Assembly: GCA_002780675.1 (NCBI GenBank)
Contig: PEUR01000088.1
Span: 1 to 5,287, forward strand
From: Gallionellales bacterium CG03_land_8_20_14_0_80_55_15
Lineage (GTDB): Bacteria; Pseudomonadota; Gammaproteobacteria; Burkholderiales; Gallionellaceae
Direction: 5' to 3'
DNA: 5,287 bases
Below the pieces are notes generated by a model. The model did not search any database, had not been told where the DNA came from, and saw nothing but the letters and a program-made list of their open reading frames with translations. Within the stretch, counting starts at the first letter, position 1. Each line of letters starts with the position of its first letter. A program made the position numbers and the translations under genes. Positions 1 to 5,206 of the stretch are shown here, piece after piece.

Positions 1-234
1 TATGTGTTGCACCAGCAGTTGCGCCAACTGGGGCTGCAAGGCACCAGGCTGGCGAGTGCGCAACCCAAGACAGTCATCCTCTCGCTGTTCAAAATTGCCG
101 TGCGGGTCAAACCATACAAGGATCGCGTGCTGCTCCACCTGGCTACGGCCTGCCCGGTCAAATCAATACGGGCACAGGTCTGTCAACGACTTTGCCCGGC
201 TGGCAGGAAACCCGCCATGCGAGCCTCTCCATGA
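1..234 (+). CDS. Transposase C-terminal end (probably IS1380 family), cut by the window edge
   Basis: The reading frame is open from the first base (Tyr-Val-Leu-His...) and stops with TGA at 232-234, so this is the last 77 residues of a protein that begins outside the window. The pattern LGLQGTRLASAQP, then LFKIAVRV, then DRVLLHLATACPVKSI matches the conserved tail of IS1380-type DDE transposases: a short helix, a 'leucine-phenylalanine-lysine-isoleucine' strand and a basic strand ending in a 'S/C-x-P' turn. The catalytic DDE residues lie upstream and cannot be seen, so activity cannot be judged. It is the only credible plus-strand protein and converges on the end of the stress gene cluster. 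The family call comes from remembered sequence pattern; a related IS4-type group remains possible. An internal ATG-like start at base 4 or an overlapping frame starting at base 2 is not a real start. Confidence 0.65.
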   Translation, partial: YVLHQQLRQLGLQGTRLASAQPKTVILSLFKIAVRVKPYKDRVLLHLATACPVKSIRAQVCQRLCPAGRKPAMRASP

Positions 235-385
235 CCTGACACGTTTGGCTCACGAAACCACGCCACCCCCCTTTCCGATAACTGACTCACGCTTTATCCC
301 GCCAACGGGGGGGGGAGCTTCGCCTGAAAATCAAAAAATGGCACTACACTTGATAAAACGGCACGGTGAAGAATTTACGCAAAGT
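235..385. mobile_element. Right-hand end of the insertion sequence and junction to host DNA (boundary not located)
   Basis: This 151-base stretch between the transposase stop and the stop codon of the hydrolase gene holds no gene. It should contain the right terminal inverted repeat of the insertion sequence, but the left end is outside the window, so the boundary cannot be fixed. It contains a run of nine G at 307-315 flanked by a short CCCG/CGGG pair, and an A-rich segment at 327-337. A CCTGAA at 323-328 is mirrored by TTCAGG at 385-390, which is only 6 bp and could be chance. No convincing intrinsic terminator for the minus-strand operon is seen here. Confidence 0.3.
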
Positions 386-1015
386 TCAGGGTAGATGTTG
401 CGCGAACCAGTCCGCCGCGCTGTGAGCTGCCTGCCGCAGCGTGCCGGGTTCCTCGAACAAATGAGTTGCACCGGGTATCAGCGTCAATTTTTTTTCGCAA
501 TTCAGTAGCGCATATGCCTGCTGATTTAATTCGATCACACCATAATCCGCGTCGCCCACGATCAGTAAGGTCGGCGCGCTCACGCGGCTCAGGGCAGGTA
601 CTCCGGCAAGGTCGGGGCGACCCCCGCGCGATACCACCGCGCTAATCTTGTCGCCCATATTGGCGGCGGCCTGCAACGCGGCTGCCGCGCCAGTGCTGGC
701 ACCAAAATAGCCCAGTTGCAAGGCTTGTGTCTCGGGGCTGCCCTGCAACCACACCGTGGCGGCAAGCAGGCGGCGCGTGAGCAGCGCGATATCGAAACGC
801 GCTTCGTAATCCTGATCTTCTCCACTTGTCAGCAGGTCGAACAGCAGCGTGGCGATGCCGCGCCGTTGCAGCACTTCGGCAACATATGTGTTGCGCGGGC
901 TGAAGCGGCTGCTGCCGCTGCCGTGGGCGAACAGCACCACGCCATGCGCGGACGGTGGCACGATCAGATCGCCATCAAGCCAGACCGCATCGGCCGGAAT
1001 AGTTACGGTGGTCAT
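386..1015 (-). CDS. Alpha/beta hydrolase, dienelactone-hydrolase-like
   Basis: A 209-residue cytoplasmic alpha/beta hydrolase without signal peptide or membrane segment. Visible elements in order: oxyanion-loop motif HGSGSSR (31-37), nucleophile elbow G-A-S-T-G with Ser107, acid candidate Asp157 in GDAD, and catalytic His185 in GATHLFEEPG. The triad is therefore intact. Proteins of this type (DLH-like, DUF-style 'phosphoribosyltransferase-linked' hydrolases) are often found fused or next to phosphoribosyltransferases and stress proteins; their natural substrate is generally unknown. Start choice: ATG at 1015 has an AAGG seven bases upstream. A TTG start at 1039 directly abutting the cbpM stop would add eight residues (MTDNEGRK) and is less likely. 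It is the last gene of the stress cluster, 24 bases after cbpM, so it is probably co-transcribed. The hydrolase fold is secure; the reaction is not known. Confidence 0.9.
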   Translation of the reverse strand: MTTVTIPADAVWLDGDLIVPPSAHGVVLFAHGSGSSRFSPRNTYVAEVLQRRGIATLLFDLLTSGEDQDYEARFDIALLTRRLLAATVWLQGSPETQALQLGYFGASTGAAAALQAAANMGDKISAVVSRGGRPDLAGVPALSRVSAPTLLIVGDADYGVIELNQQAYALLNCEKKLTLIPGATHLFEEPGTLRQAAHSAADWFAQHLP

Positions 1016-1039
1016 TTTTCTGCCTTCATTGTCTGTCAA

Positions 1040-1357
1040 TCATTCGTCCATGGCACTGAGTTGCGCACGCAGGGTCTCCACCTCGTCCAGCAATTGCAGT
1101 GCCAGTGCCACGCCGGCGAGGTTGATGCCCAAATCGCGTTGCAGGCGCAATGCCACGCTGGCGCGCCGGATATGCTTGCCGGTGAAACGCCAATTTTGCC
1201 GCTCGCGCCCTATGGGGATCAGGATGCCTTCTTCGACCAGTTCGATGATGCGTTCAGTATGCACCGCGCAAATGGCGCAAATTTCGCTCAGGGTTAGCGC
1301 GGTTTGCGCTTCCATGACGAGGCCGCTCAGTGGTTGGCGCATTGCTTCGCTATCCAT
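1040..1357 (-). CDS. cbpM: Chaperone modulator CbpM (MerR-like HTH)
   Basis: A 105-residue protein of the CbpM family, small proteins that bind the J-domain of CbpA and block its stimulation of DnaK. Residues about 21-60 form the MerR-like winged helix-turn-helix (LTLSEICAICAVHTERIIELVEEGIL, with the wing around QNWRF at 54-58), followed by helices at 62-90 containing LRLQRDLGINLAGVALALQLLDE and a short C-terminal heptad-like helix (DEVETLRAQL). This matches E. coli CbpM in length and in the 'L-R-x-x-L-x-x-x-x-x-G-[IV]-A-[VL]-A-L' core. Start choice: ATG at 1357 lies seven bases after a GGGAG; a GTG at 1363 overlapping the cbpA stop (GTGA) would leave only one base of spacing from that site. 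It follows cbpA by two bases, the standard cbpA-cbpM order, so translational coupling is likely. Confidence 0.93.
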   Translation of the reverse strand: MDSEAMRQPLSGLVMEAQTALTLSEICAICAVHTERIIELVEEGILIPIGRERQNWRFTGKHIRRASVALRLQRDLGINLAGVALALQLLDEVETLRAQLSAMDE

Positions 1358-1359
1358 GT

Positions 1360-2307
1360 TCACACTCCCAGTTTGCTACGCGGGTTAAAGGTTTGAAACT
1401 GCTTGGCCAGATTGCGGTAGTGCGCTTGAGTCGTTTCGCTGTCGGCGGGCGGCAAAACGATTTGCAGAATGACGTAAAAATCGCCCGGCGTGCTGCCCGG
1501 AATGCCCCGACCTTTCAGCCGCAGCCTGCCACCCGTCACGGAATTTGCCGGTACTTTGAGCTCGACGTTTCCAGACGGCGTGGGAACTTTTACGGTCGCG
1601 CCCAGCGCGGCCTCCCAGGGGGCGAGGGGTAAGTCGAGATAAATGTCACGTTGTTCGACACGGTAAAACGGATGCGCACGGAACTCGACTTCCAGGTACA
1701 GGTCGCCCGGTTTGCCCTGCCCGACAGCTTGCACGCCCTGTCCCGTCAGCCGGATATGTTGTCCGGCGTGTATGCCGCGCGGAATAGTCACATTCAGCTT
1801 GTGTTCGCGCATGGACAGGTGTCCGCTCATGTCAACCTCGGGCGACTGAAGCGTGAGGGTCAGGGTATTACCGTTGTAAGCATCTTCCACATCAATCAGT
1901 ATTTTGGCATGACGGTCTTCGCCATGAGTCTGATGCGCCGCGCCACCAGCGTGGCGGGCATTGAAACCCTGACCGAACAGCGAGGAGAAAAAGTCGCTGA
2001 ACTCCGCCGCATTGCCATCCGTGGCACCGGCACCGGAAAATTCAAAACCGGCATCCCAGTCGGGTGGAGGGCGGAAATCCTGCCCCGTTTTCCAGTTGGC
2101 ACCCAACTGGTCGTAAGCCGCGCGCTTCTCGGCATCCTTCAGAACCTCGTAGGCTTCGCCGACTTCCTTGAAACGTTCTTCGGCGCCGGATTCCTTGCTG
2201 ACATCGGGGTGGTATTTGCGCGCCAGTTGGCGGTATGCCCGCTTGATTTCGTCCTGAGTTGCATCGCGCGCAACCCCCATGATTTTGTAGTAATCCTTGA
2301 ATTGCAT
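1360..2307 (-). CDS. cbpA: DnaJ-type co-chaperone CbpA (class II J-protein)
   Basis: A 315-residue J-domain protein that recruits and stimulates DnaK (Hsp70); E. coli CbpA also binds curved DNA. Visible architecture: J-domain at about 4-70 with the essential HPD at 33-35 (KYHPDVSKE), a linker at about 71-130 that is poorer in G/F than DnaJ but contains FSDFFSSLFGQGF, and two beta-rich client-binding domains (about 132-210 and 211-300) with NVTIPRGIHAGQHIRLTGQG and WEAALGA at 231-237. There is no CxxCxGxG zinc finger, which separates it from DnaJ. Start choice: ATG at 2307 has GGGGA five bases upstream and gives the usual MQFKDYY N-terminus; a longer frame to 2346 adds 13 unconserved residues. 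It is separated from the upstream Zn-ribbon gene by 112 bases and is tightly followed by cbpM. Its length is normal and no key residue is missing. Confidence 0.96.
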   Translation of the reverse strand: MQFKDYYKIMGVARDATQDEIKRAYRQLARKYHPDVSKESGAEERFKEVGEAYEVLKDAEKRAAYDQLGANWKTGQDFRPPPDWDAGFEFSGAGATDGNAAEFSDFFSSLFGQGFNARHAGGAAHQTHGEDRHAKILIDVEDAYNGNTLTLTLQSPEVDMSGHLSMREHKLNVTIPRGIHAGQHIRLTGQGVQAVGQGKPGDLYLEVEFRAHPFYRVEQRDIYLDLPLAPWEAALGATVKVPTPSGNVELKVPANSVTGGRLRLKGRGIPGSTPGDFYVILQIVLPPADSETTQAHYRNLAKQFQTFNPRSKLGV

Positions 2308-2349
2308 TTGTTTCCCCGAAAAAAATGGGCAGGCCGCATCAGACAAACC

Positions 2350-2366
2350 GGTCGGCGATGCCGACC
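2350..2366 (-). other. Perfect 7-bp intercistronic hairpin in the cbpA leader
   Basis: GGTCGGC at 2350-2356 and GCCGACC at 2360-2366 form a perfect stem with a three-base loop, 43 bases upstream of the cbpA start. On the minus strand it is preceded, not followed, by a T-run, so it is not a standard terminator in the direction of transcription. On the plus strand it is followed by AAAAA. It may protect or delimit a processed cbpA transcript, or bind a dimeric regulator as DNA; no specific role can be assigned. Confidence 0.45.
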
Positions 2367-2419
2367 AAAAAGTGCCAGTGCAGATGTGATGTCTTCCCGC
2401 TGGCTTGTTTCATACGGAT

Positions 2420-2920
2420 TCAGCGCACCCAATTTACGCGCAATAGAAGCTGTTCGGGGTTGTAGTGGAATTCCAGTTCGCCTTGATAGGCATGGTGCAA
2501 CGCCTCGCCGATACCGCGCGCCAGATGGATGTCGGTCGTCGTTATCAGGCTGCCCTGCGCGGTTTTTTCGATAGCCATGATGCGCTGCAATGGATGCTCG
2601 GACTTTTCCTGCTCTGCCAGATGTTGGATCAGATGCAGAATTTCCTGCTCGTGTGCCGGAAAAAAAGTCCCGGTCAACGTGACATAGCCTGCCGGAAAAT
2701 GATCGCGTATCCGGTGGCAGGCCGGACAGCTTGCCTGATGCGCGCCCGCAGGAGCGGTCAACCACTGCCAGCGCCCCTCGTGGAATACCGCACCGCAGTC
2801 AGGACAGACCGTCGGCTCGGGTAATTTTCCCTTGGTTTTGTAGCTGTCATGAACCTCTTCCTGAAATAACTGGTGGGGCCGGACGGGGTGAAAGCCGGAA
2901 AGCTGTGATTGATTTTTCAT
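2420..2920 (-). CDS. BCAM0308-family protein with a four-cysteine zinc ribbon
   Basis: A 166-residue soluble protein. CPDC (Cys39, Cys42) and CPAC (Cys65, Cys68) are spaced like a zinc ribbon and are followed by an alpha/beta stretch (HEQEILHLIQHLAEQEKSEHPLQRIM) and a C-terminal ITTTDIHLARGIGEALHHAYQGELEFHY segment. This matches the family named after Burkholderia cenocepacia BCAM0308, a gene in its low-oxygen-activated locus; the C-terminal portion recalls the NMD3/ribosome-associated fold. The biochemical function is unknown. Start choice: a GAGGAG touches the first ATG at 2926 but stands six bases from the second ATG at 2920, so 2920 (MKNQSQ) is preferred. The gene lies 61 bases after hsp20 and upstream of cbpA; the setting suggests a stress-linked role, possibly on ribosomes or RNA, which is inference. 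Confidence 0.85.
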   Translation of the reverse strand: MKNQSQLSGFHPVRPHQLFQEEVHDSYKTKGKLPEPTVCPDCGAVFHEGRWQWLTAPAGAHQASCPACHRIRDHFPAGYVTLTGTFFPAHEQEILHLIQHLAEQEKSEHPLQRIMAIEKTAQGSLITTTDIHLARGIGEALHHAYQGELEFHYNPEQLLLRVNWVR

Positions 2921-2926
2921 GTTCAT

Positions 2927-2932
2927 CTCCTC
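2927..2932 (-). promoter_or_regulatory. Ribosome binding site that decides the start of the BCAM0308-family gene
   Basis: GAGGAG on the minus strand directly abuts the ATG at 2926 but is six bases from the ATG at 2920. Normal spacing favours the second ATG. Confidence 0.7.
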
Positions 2933-2948
2933 AGGTAGTTGCGAAACG

Positions 2949-2972
2949 CTCCCCCGCCCGGTGGCAGGGGAG
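2949..2972 (-). other. Strong GC-rich hairpin between hsp20 and the BCAM0308-family gene
   Basis: On the minus strand CTCCCCTGCC pairs with GGGCGGGGGAG-type bases to give a 10-bp stem (nine Watson-Crick pairs and one G-U) with loop ACCG. It starts 9 bases after the hsp20 stop codon and is followed only by CGTTTCGC, without the T-run of a full intrinsic terminator. It most likely shields the hsp20 3' end or lets only part of the transcripts continue, which would give more Hsp20 than downstream proteins. Confidence 0.5.
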
Positions 2973-2981
2973 ACTGTGGTT

Positions 2982-3434
2982 TCAAGACACAGGCACGTTG
3001 ATTGCCTTGGCTTCCTCGGCCTTCTGGGTCTTGGGCAGCGTGACGTTTAATATGCCGTCCTTGAACTCCGCTTTTGCCGCGTTTTGGTCGGCATCATCGG
3101 GCACCCTGAAACTGCGCACAAAACTGCCGTAGGAACACTCGACACGGTGGAACTTCTTACCCTTTTCTTCTTTTTCCTGTTTGCGTTCACCTTGTATGGT
3201 GAGCATACCGTCCTGCACGGTAACTTTGACATCCTCCTTGTTGACACCGGGAATTTCGCCCTTGACCAAATAGGCGGCATCCGTTTCGCTGATGTCCACC
3301 GACGGCATCCAGTCCGCTACGGCCAGCATTTCACTGCCGGATTCGCTGCGGACAGGCGTGTGTCTGAAGAGTTGATTCAGGCGGTTGGATACTTCTTCCA
3401 GTTCGCTGAAGGGATTCCATCTGACCAAGTTCAT
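2982..3434 (-). CDS. Small heat-shock protein, Hsp20/alpha-crystallin family
   Basis: A 150-residue ATP-independent holdase that keeps unfolding cytoplasmic proteins soluble for later refolding by DnaK/ClpB. The N-terminus MNLVRWNPFSELEEVSNRLNQLF is typical of class A bacterial Hsp20. The alpha-crystallin domain runs from about residue 43 (WMPSVDISE) to 135 and includes EIPGVNKEDVKVTVQDGMLTI (60-80), the SYGSFVRSFRVPDDAD block (101-116) and the consensus A-x-F-K-D-G-I-L-N-V-x-L-P (122-134). The C-terminal I-x-V oligomerisation motif is INV at 145-147. Start choice: ATG at 3434 has AAGGAG seven bases upstream. The Shine-Dalgarno overlaps the stop codon of the SAP-domain gene, 11 bases away, so the two are coupled. 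It lies in an operon with cbpA-cbpM. Confidence 0.95.
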   Translation of the reverse strand: MNLVRWNPFSELEEVSNRLNQLFRHTPVRSESGSEMLAVADWMPSVDISETDAAYLVKGEIPGVNKEDVKVTVQDGMLTIQGERKQEKEEKGKKFHRVECSYGSFVRSFRVPDDADQNAAKAEFKDGILNVTLPKTQKAEEAKAINVPVS

Positions 3435-3445
3435 GATTTTTCTCC

Positions 3446-3637
3446 TTATTTGGATGATTCAAAACAGTCTTCGCGCCAAAGACAGTCGGTCTGATCGCAT
3501 ACCCCATCGTAAGCGGTGGCATAGCAATCAAAATTCCCCTCTTCGGATTGAATCGCTTTAATCAGTTTTGTTTTTGAAAGATTGCCGGGATGAATGTCGA
3601 GTGACTTGGCAATCGTGCGTATTGCTTCCATTTTCAT
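3446..3637 (-). CDS. Small SAP-domain protein with C-terminal cysteine motif
   Basis: A 63-residue protein. The first half (about residues 3-31, AIRTIAKSLDIHPGNLSKTKLIKAIQ) has the two-helix pattern of a SAP/Rho-N type nucleic-acid-binding motif, with the leucine-serine-lysine-threonine-lysine turn. The second half holds four cysteines, Cys38, Cys47, Cys52 and Cys58, in the context CDQTDCLWREDC, able to bind a metal or act as redox switch. Similar short SAP-domain proteins are known in many proteobacteria without a proven function. Start choice: ATG at 3637 has AAGGAG six bases upstream; ATG at 3631 is a weaker alternative. It is the first gene of the stress cluster, about 70 bases downstream of a good sigma70-like promoter and directly coupled to hsp20. 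It could be a regulator or RNA/DNA-binding stress factor, which is inference. Confidence 0.88.
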   Translation of the reverse strand: MKMEAIRTIAKSLDIHPGNLSKTKLIKAIQSEEGNFDCYATAYDGVCDQTDCLWREDCFESSK

Positions 3638-3714
3638 TCTGTTCTCCTTGCTAAAAGTCGAAAGATGAGCGGACGTACAACGAATGTTTCAGTAGAGAGC
3701 AGCCCGCACGCCGA

Positions 3715-3743
3715 ATTATCAGCGTGTTCTCAATGGCGGTCAA
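3715..3743 (-). promoter_or_regulatory. Sigma70-type promoter of the stress cluster
   Basis: On the minus strand TTGACC (3738-3743) and GATAAT (3715-3720) are separated by exactly 17 bases. This is five of six bases of consensus in each box. Transcription would start near 3708 and leave a leader of about 70 bases before the SAP-domain gene. No good sigma32 box was found, so the heat-shock genes appear to have a housekeeping promoter, probably regulated by a protein bound at the adjacent palindrome. Confidence 0.7.
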
Positions 3744-3773
3744 TAGACCAAAATACATAGACAAATCGGTCTA
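3744..3773. promoter_or_regulatory. TetR-family operator-like palindrome
   Basis: TAGACC at 3744-3749 and GGTCTA at 3768-3773 are inverted, and an additional TAGAC at 3758-3762 makes with GTCTA (3769-3773) a compact 16-base palindrome with a six-base centre. TAGACC...GGTCTA half-sites are characteristic of NemR and other TetR-family repressors. The left half touches the -35 box of the cluster promoter, so binding would be expected to affect it. No TetR-family gene is in the window. Confidence 0.5.
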
Positions 3774-3930
3774 GCGACACGCGACGGACATTCATGCCAC
3801 GCTTGGCGCGGGTGACAAAAAACTGGGGCAGCGCCGTTCCGCCGCATGAAATAGGCGACCCTCTTAAACTCGACACATTATTGTCTTGACCGAGGGAGCC
3901 ATTTTATTACTCATCACGAAAGTGCCCTTT

Positions 3931-3960
3931 GAAAAAGTTACCGATGATTGACCCCGGTTA
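3931..3960 (-). terminator. Weak terminator-like hairpin after acpS
   Basis: On the minus strand TAACCG pairs with CGGTAA (one mismatch) around an 11-base loop, followed by CTTTTTC. The stem is short and the loop long, so termination would be inefficient. It lies 24 bases beyond the acpS stop codon, where a terminator would be expected. Confidence 0.25.
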
Positions 3961-3983
3961 CAACATTCAAACCGCCCTTTCAA

Positions 3984-4364
3984 TCAATAGGTTTCCAGCA
4001 CCACAAACGCGACAATCATATTGCGCTCATCGCTGATGGACAAGTGGTGTCCGCTAACCCCAAGTTGTGCCAGATAGGTGCGTAATTCCGGGTCAAATTG
4101 CAACATGGGCTTACCCAGACCGTCATGCGTAACACGGATACGGCGCAACGATACCGGATGGCGTAAGCCGCTTCCTACCGCCTTGGCGAAGGCTTCCTTG
4201 GCGGCGAAGCGTTTCGCCAAAAAACGCGCCGGATTGGGGTGTGACAAGCATTCCGGCAACTCCTGCGCACTCAATATCCGTTCCGCCAGACGCACGCCGT
4301 GGCGCTGCCACATCGCCTCGATGCGCGCGTATTCAACGATGTCCGTACCGATGCCGAAGATCAT
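3984..4364 (-). CDS. acpS: Holo-[acyl-carrier-protein] synthase AcpS
   Basis: A 126-residue enzyme that transfers the 4'-phosphopantetheine arm from coenzyme A to a serine of apo-acyl carrier protein, activating fatty acid synthesis (EC 2.7.8.7). The N-terminus MIFGIGTDIVEYARIE carries the magnesium-binding Asp8. The family core FLAKRFAAKEAFAKAVGSG (48-66) carries Glu57 (metal) and Lys61, and the C-terminal HHLSISDERNMIVAFVVLE closes the fold. The length is normal for the family. ATG at 4364 begins one base after the pdxJ stop (TGAcATG); a Shine-Dalgarno is poor, so translation is probably coupled to pdxJ. The pdxJ-acpS order is conserved in many proteobacteria. Confidence 0.97.
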   Translation of the reverse strand: MIFGIGTDIVEYARIEAMWQRHGVRLAERILSAQELPECLSHPNPARFLAKRFAAKEAFAKAVGSGLRHPVSLRRIRVTHDGLGKPMLQFDPELRTYLAQLGVSGHHLSISDERNMIVAFVVLETY

Positions 4365-4365
4365 G

Positions 4366-5091
4366 TCAAGCGGGCAGCGATGCCACCAAACCTTTCATCT
4401 TGCGCACCGCCGCCTCCAGACCGATAAACAGCGATTCGGCGATAATAGCGTGGCCGATGTTGAGCTCGACAATCTGCGGAATGGTGACGATGTCCTGTAC
4501 GTTGTGGTAGTGCAAGCCGTGTCCGGCATTGACTTGCAGACCCAGCGCATGGGCGTATTCCGCTGCCGTGCGAATGCGTTCCAGCTCGAAGTCATGTGCG
4601 GGTACGCTGTCGGCATCGGCGTATTTACCCGTGTGCAGCTCGATCAAAGGCGCACCGGCGCGCACCGCCGCCTCTATCTGTTTGTTGTCCGGGTCTATGA
4701 ACAGCGACACGCGGATACCCGCATCACGGCAACGCTCACAAGCCGATTTGACCACCTCAAAATAACGCAGCACATCCAAACCCCCTTCGGTAGTCAGCTC
4801 TTCGCGGCGTTCCGGCACCAGACATAAGTCATGCGGCTTGATGCGCAGCGCGTTGGCGATCATTTCCTCGGTGACCGCACATTCCAGATTCATGCGGGTT
4901 TGCAGCATGTCGCGCAGCACTTCCACATCTCTATCCTGAATGTGGCGACGGTCCTCGCGCAGATGCAGGGTAATTGCATCCGCACCCGCTTCTTCGCAAA
5001 TCAGCGCGGCGCGCAGCACATTGGGATAACGCGCGCCACGCGCCTGGCGCAAGGTGGCCACGTGATCAATATTCAACCCTAACTTCTTCAT
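4366..5091 (-). CDS. pdxJ: Pyridoxine 5'-phosphate synthase PdxJ
   Basis: A 241-residue TIM-barrel enzyme that condenses 1-deoxy-D-xylulose 5-phosphate with 3-amino-2-oxopropyl phosphate to pyridoxine 5'-phosphate, the last ring-forming step of the DXP-dependent vitamin B6 pathway (EC 2.6.99.2). The N-terminus [16 protein letters not shown] carries Asn7, Asp9, His10 and Arg18. [14 protein letters not shown] carries His43 (E. coli His45) and Arg45, [10 protein letters not shown] carries Glu69 (E. coli Glu72), and [11 protein letters not shown] carries the third catalytic histidine. The enzyme is full length with all active-site motifs. ATG at 5091 is preceded by AAGGAT at suitable spacing. In most betaproteobacteria recO precedes pdxJ; here a tRNA fragment and an integration-like region stand at that place. 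Confidence 0.98.
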   Translation of the reverse strand: MKKLGLNIDHVATLRQARGARYPNVLRAALICEEAGADAITLHLREDRRHIQDRDVEVLRDMLQTRMNLECAVTEEMIANALRIKPHDLCLVPERREELTTEGGLDVLRYFEVVKSACERCRDAGIRVSLFIDPDNKQIEAAVRAGAPLIELHTGKYADADSVPAHDFELERIRTAAEYAHALGLQVNAGHGLHYHNVQDIVTIPQIVELNIGHAIIAESLFIGLEAAVRKMKGLVASLPA

Positions 5092-5113
5092 TCCAATATC
5101 CTTTTTAATTCAC

Positions 5114-5131
5114 TGTGCCAGAATTGTGCCA
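5114..5131. repeat. TGTGCCA direct repeats upstream of pdxJ
   Basis: TGTGCCA occurs at 5114-5120 and 5125-5131, a spacing of 11 bases, about one helical turn. Two explanations compete. Such repeats beside a tRNA fragment resemble arm-type binding sites of a tyrosine integrase. On the minus strand the same bases read TGGCAC-N5-TGGCA, which keeps the GG and GC of a sigma54 -24/-12 promoter at the exact 10-base interval and lies at a workable distance from pdxJ. Confidence 0.4.
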
Positions 5132-5170
5132 AAAAAGACTTTTTAACATTGAATCCCATCGCAAGTTGAT

Positions 5171-5199
5171 TGTATATTAAAGGAAATGTTGAGTGTAAA
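5171..5199 (-). promoter_or_regulatory. Sigma70-type promoter of pdxJ-acpS
   Basis: On the minus strand TTTACA (5194-5199) and TATACA (5171-5176) are 17 bases apart. The start would be near 5164, with a leader of about 73 bases before pdxJ. The -35 box lies only seven bases from the tRNA fragment. Confidence 0.55.
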
Positions 5200-5206
5200 T
5201 TAGGCA

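Larger units (their letters stand above)
3638..3983. other. 346-base gene-free regulatory region
   Basis: No coding region of credible quality is seen on either strand; the longest plus-strand frame with an ATG is 31 codons (3794-3889) and looks random. The region holds the promoter of the SAP-hsp20 cluster (3715-3743), a TetR-type operator-like palindrome (3744-3773) and a weak terminator-like hairpin after acpS (3931-3960). The part from about 3774 to 3930 shows no feature that can be supported. Confidence 0.6.

Noticed and set aside
307..315. Run of nine G as a possible phase-variation tract
   Set aside because: It is outside any reading frame or promoter that can be supported; it may also be a sequencing-length error.
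323..390. CCTGAA / TTCAGG as terminal inverted repeats of a mini-element
   Set aside because: Only six bases match, there are no target-site duplications, and one arm overlaps the end of the hydrolase gene.
716..1297. Long plus-strand frames over the hydrolase and cbpM (716-1297, 849-1388)
   Set aside because: They lie opposite well-recognised minus-strand genes, show low-complexity Ala/Gln/Arg composition and match no family.
2308..2340. A possible sigma32 -10 box (CCCATTTT) upstream of cbpA
   Set aside because: The upstream part lacks a CTTGAAA-like box at 13-15 bases; only one half of the promoter would be present.
1651..2574. A 307-codon plus-strand frame opposite cbpA
   Set aside because: The complementary strand encodes an intact CbpA with J-domain and both client domains; the plus frame has no domain pattern and is a shadow.
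3794..3889. A 31-codon plus-strand frame in the gene-free region, after the TetR-type palindrome
   Set aside because: There is no convincing ribosome binding site and no family pattern; too short to support as a gene.
3638..3983. A sigma32 heat-shock promoter upstream of the SAP-hsp20 cluster
   Set aside because: TTGAAA-like boxes occur (3978-3983) but no CCCCAT-like box at the right distance; the sigma70-like pair at 3715-3743 is much better.
4078..4827. A 249-codon plus-strand frame opposite acpS and pdxJ
   Set aside because: It crosses two certain housekeeping genes on the other strand and has no recognisable motif.
5149..5178. Plus-strand promoter TTGAAT-N18-TATATT reading toward the tRNA fragment
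   Set aside because: It overlaps the opposing pdxJ promoter in AT-rich DNA and would drive only a fragment; not distinguishable from chance.
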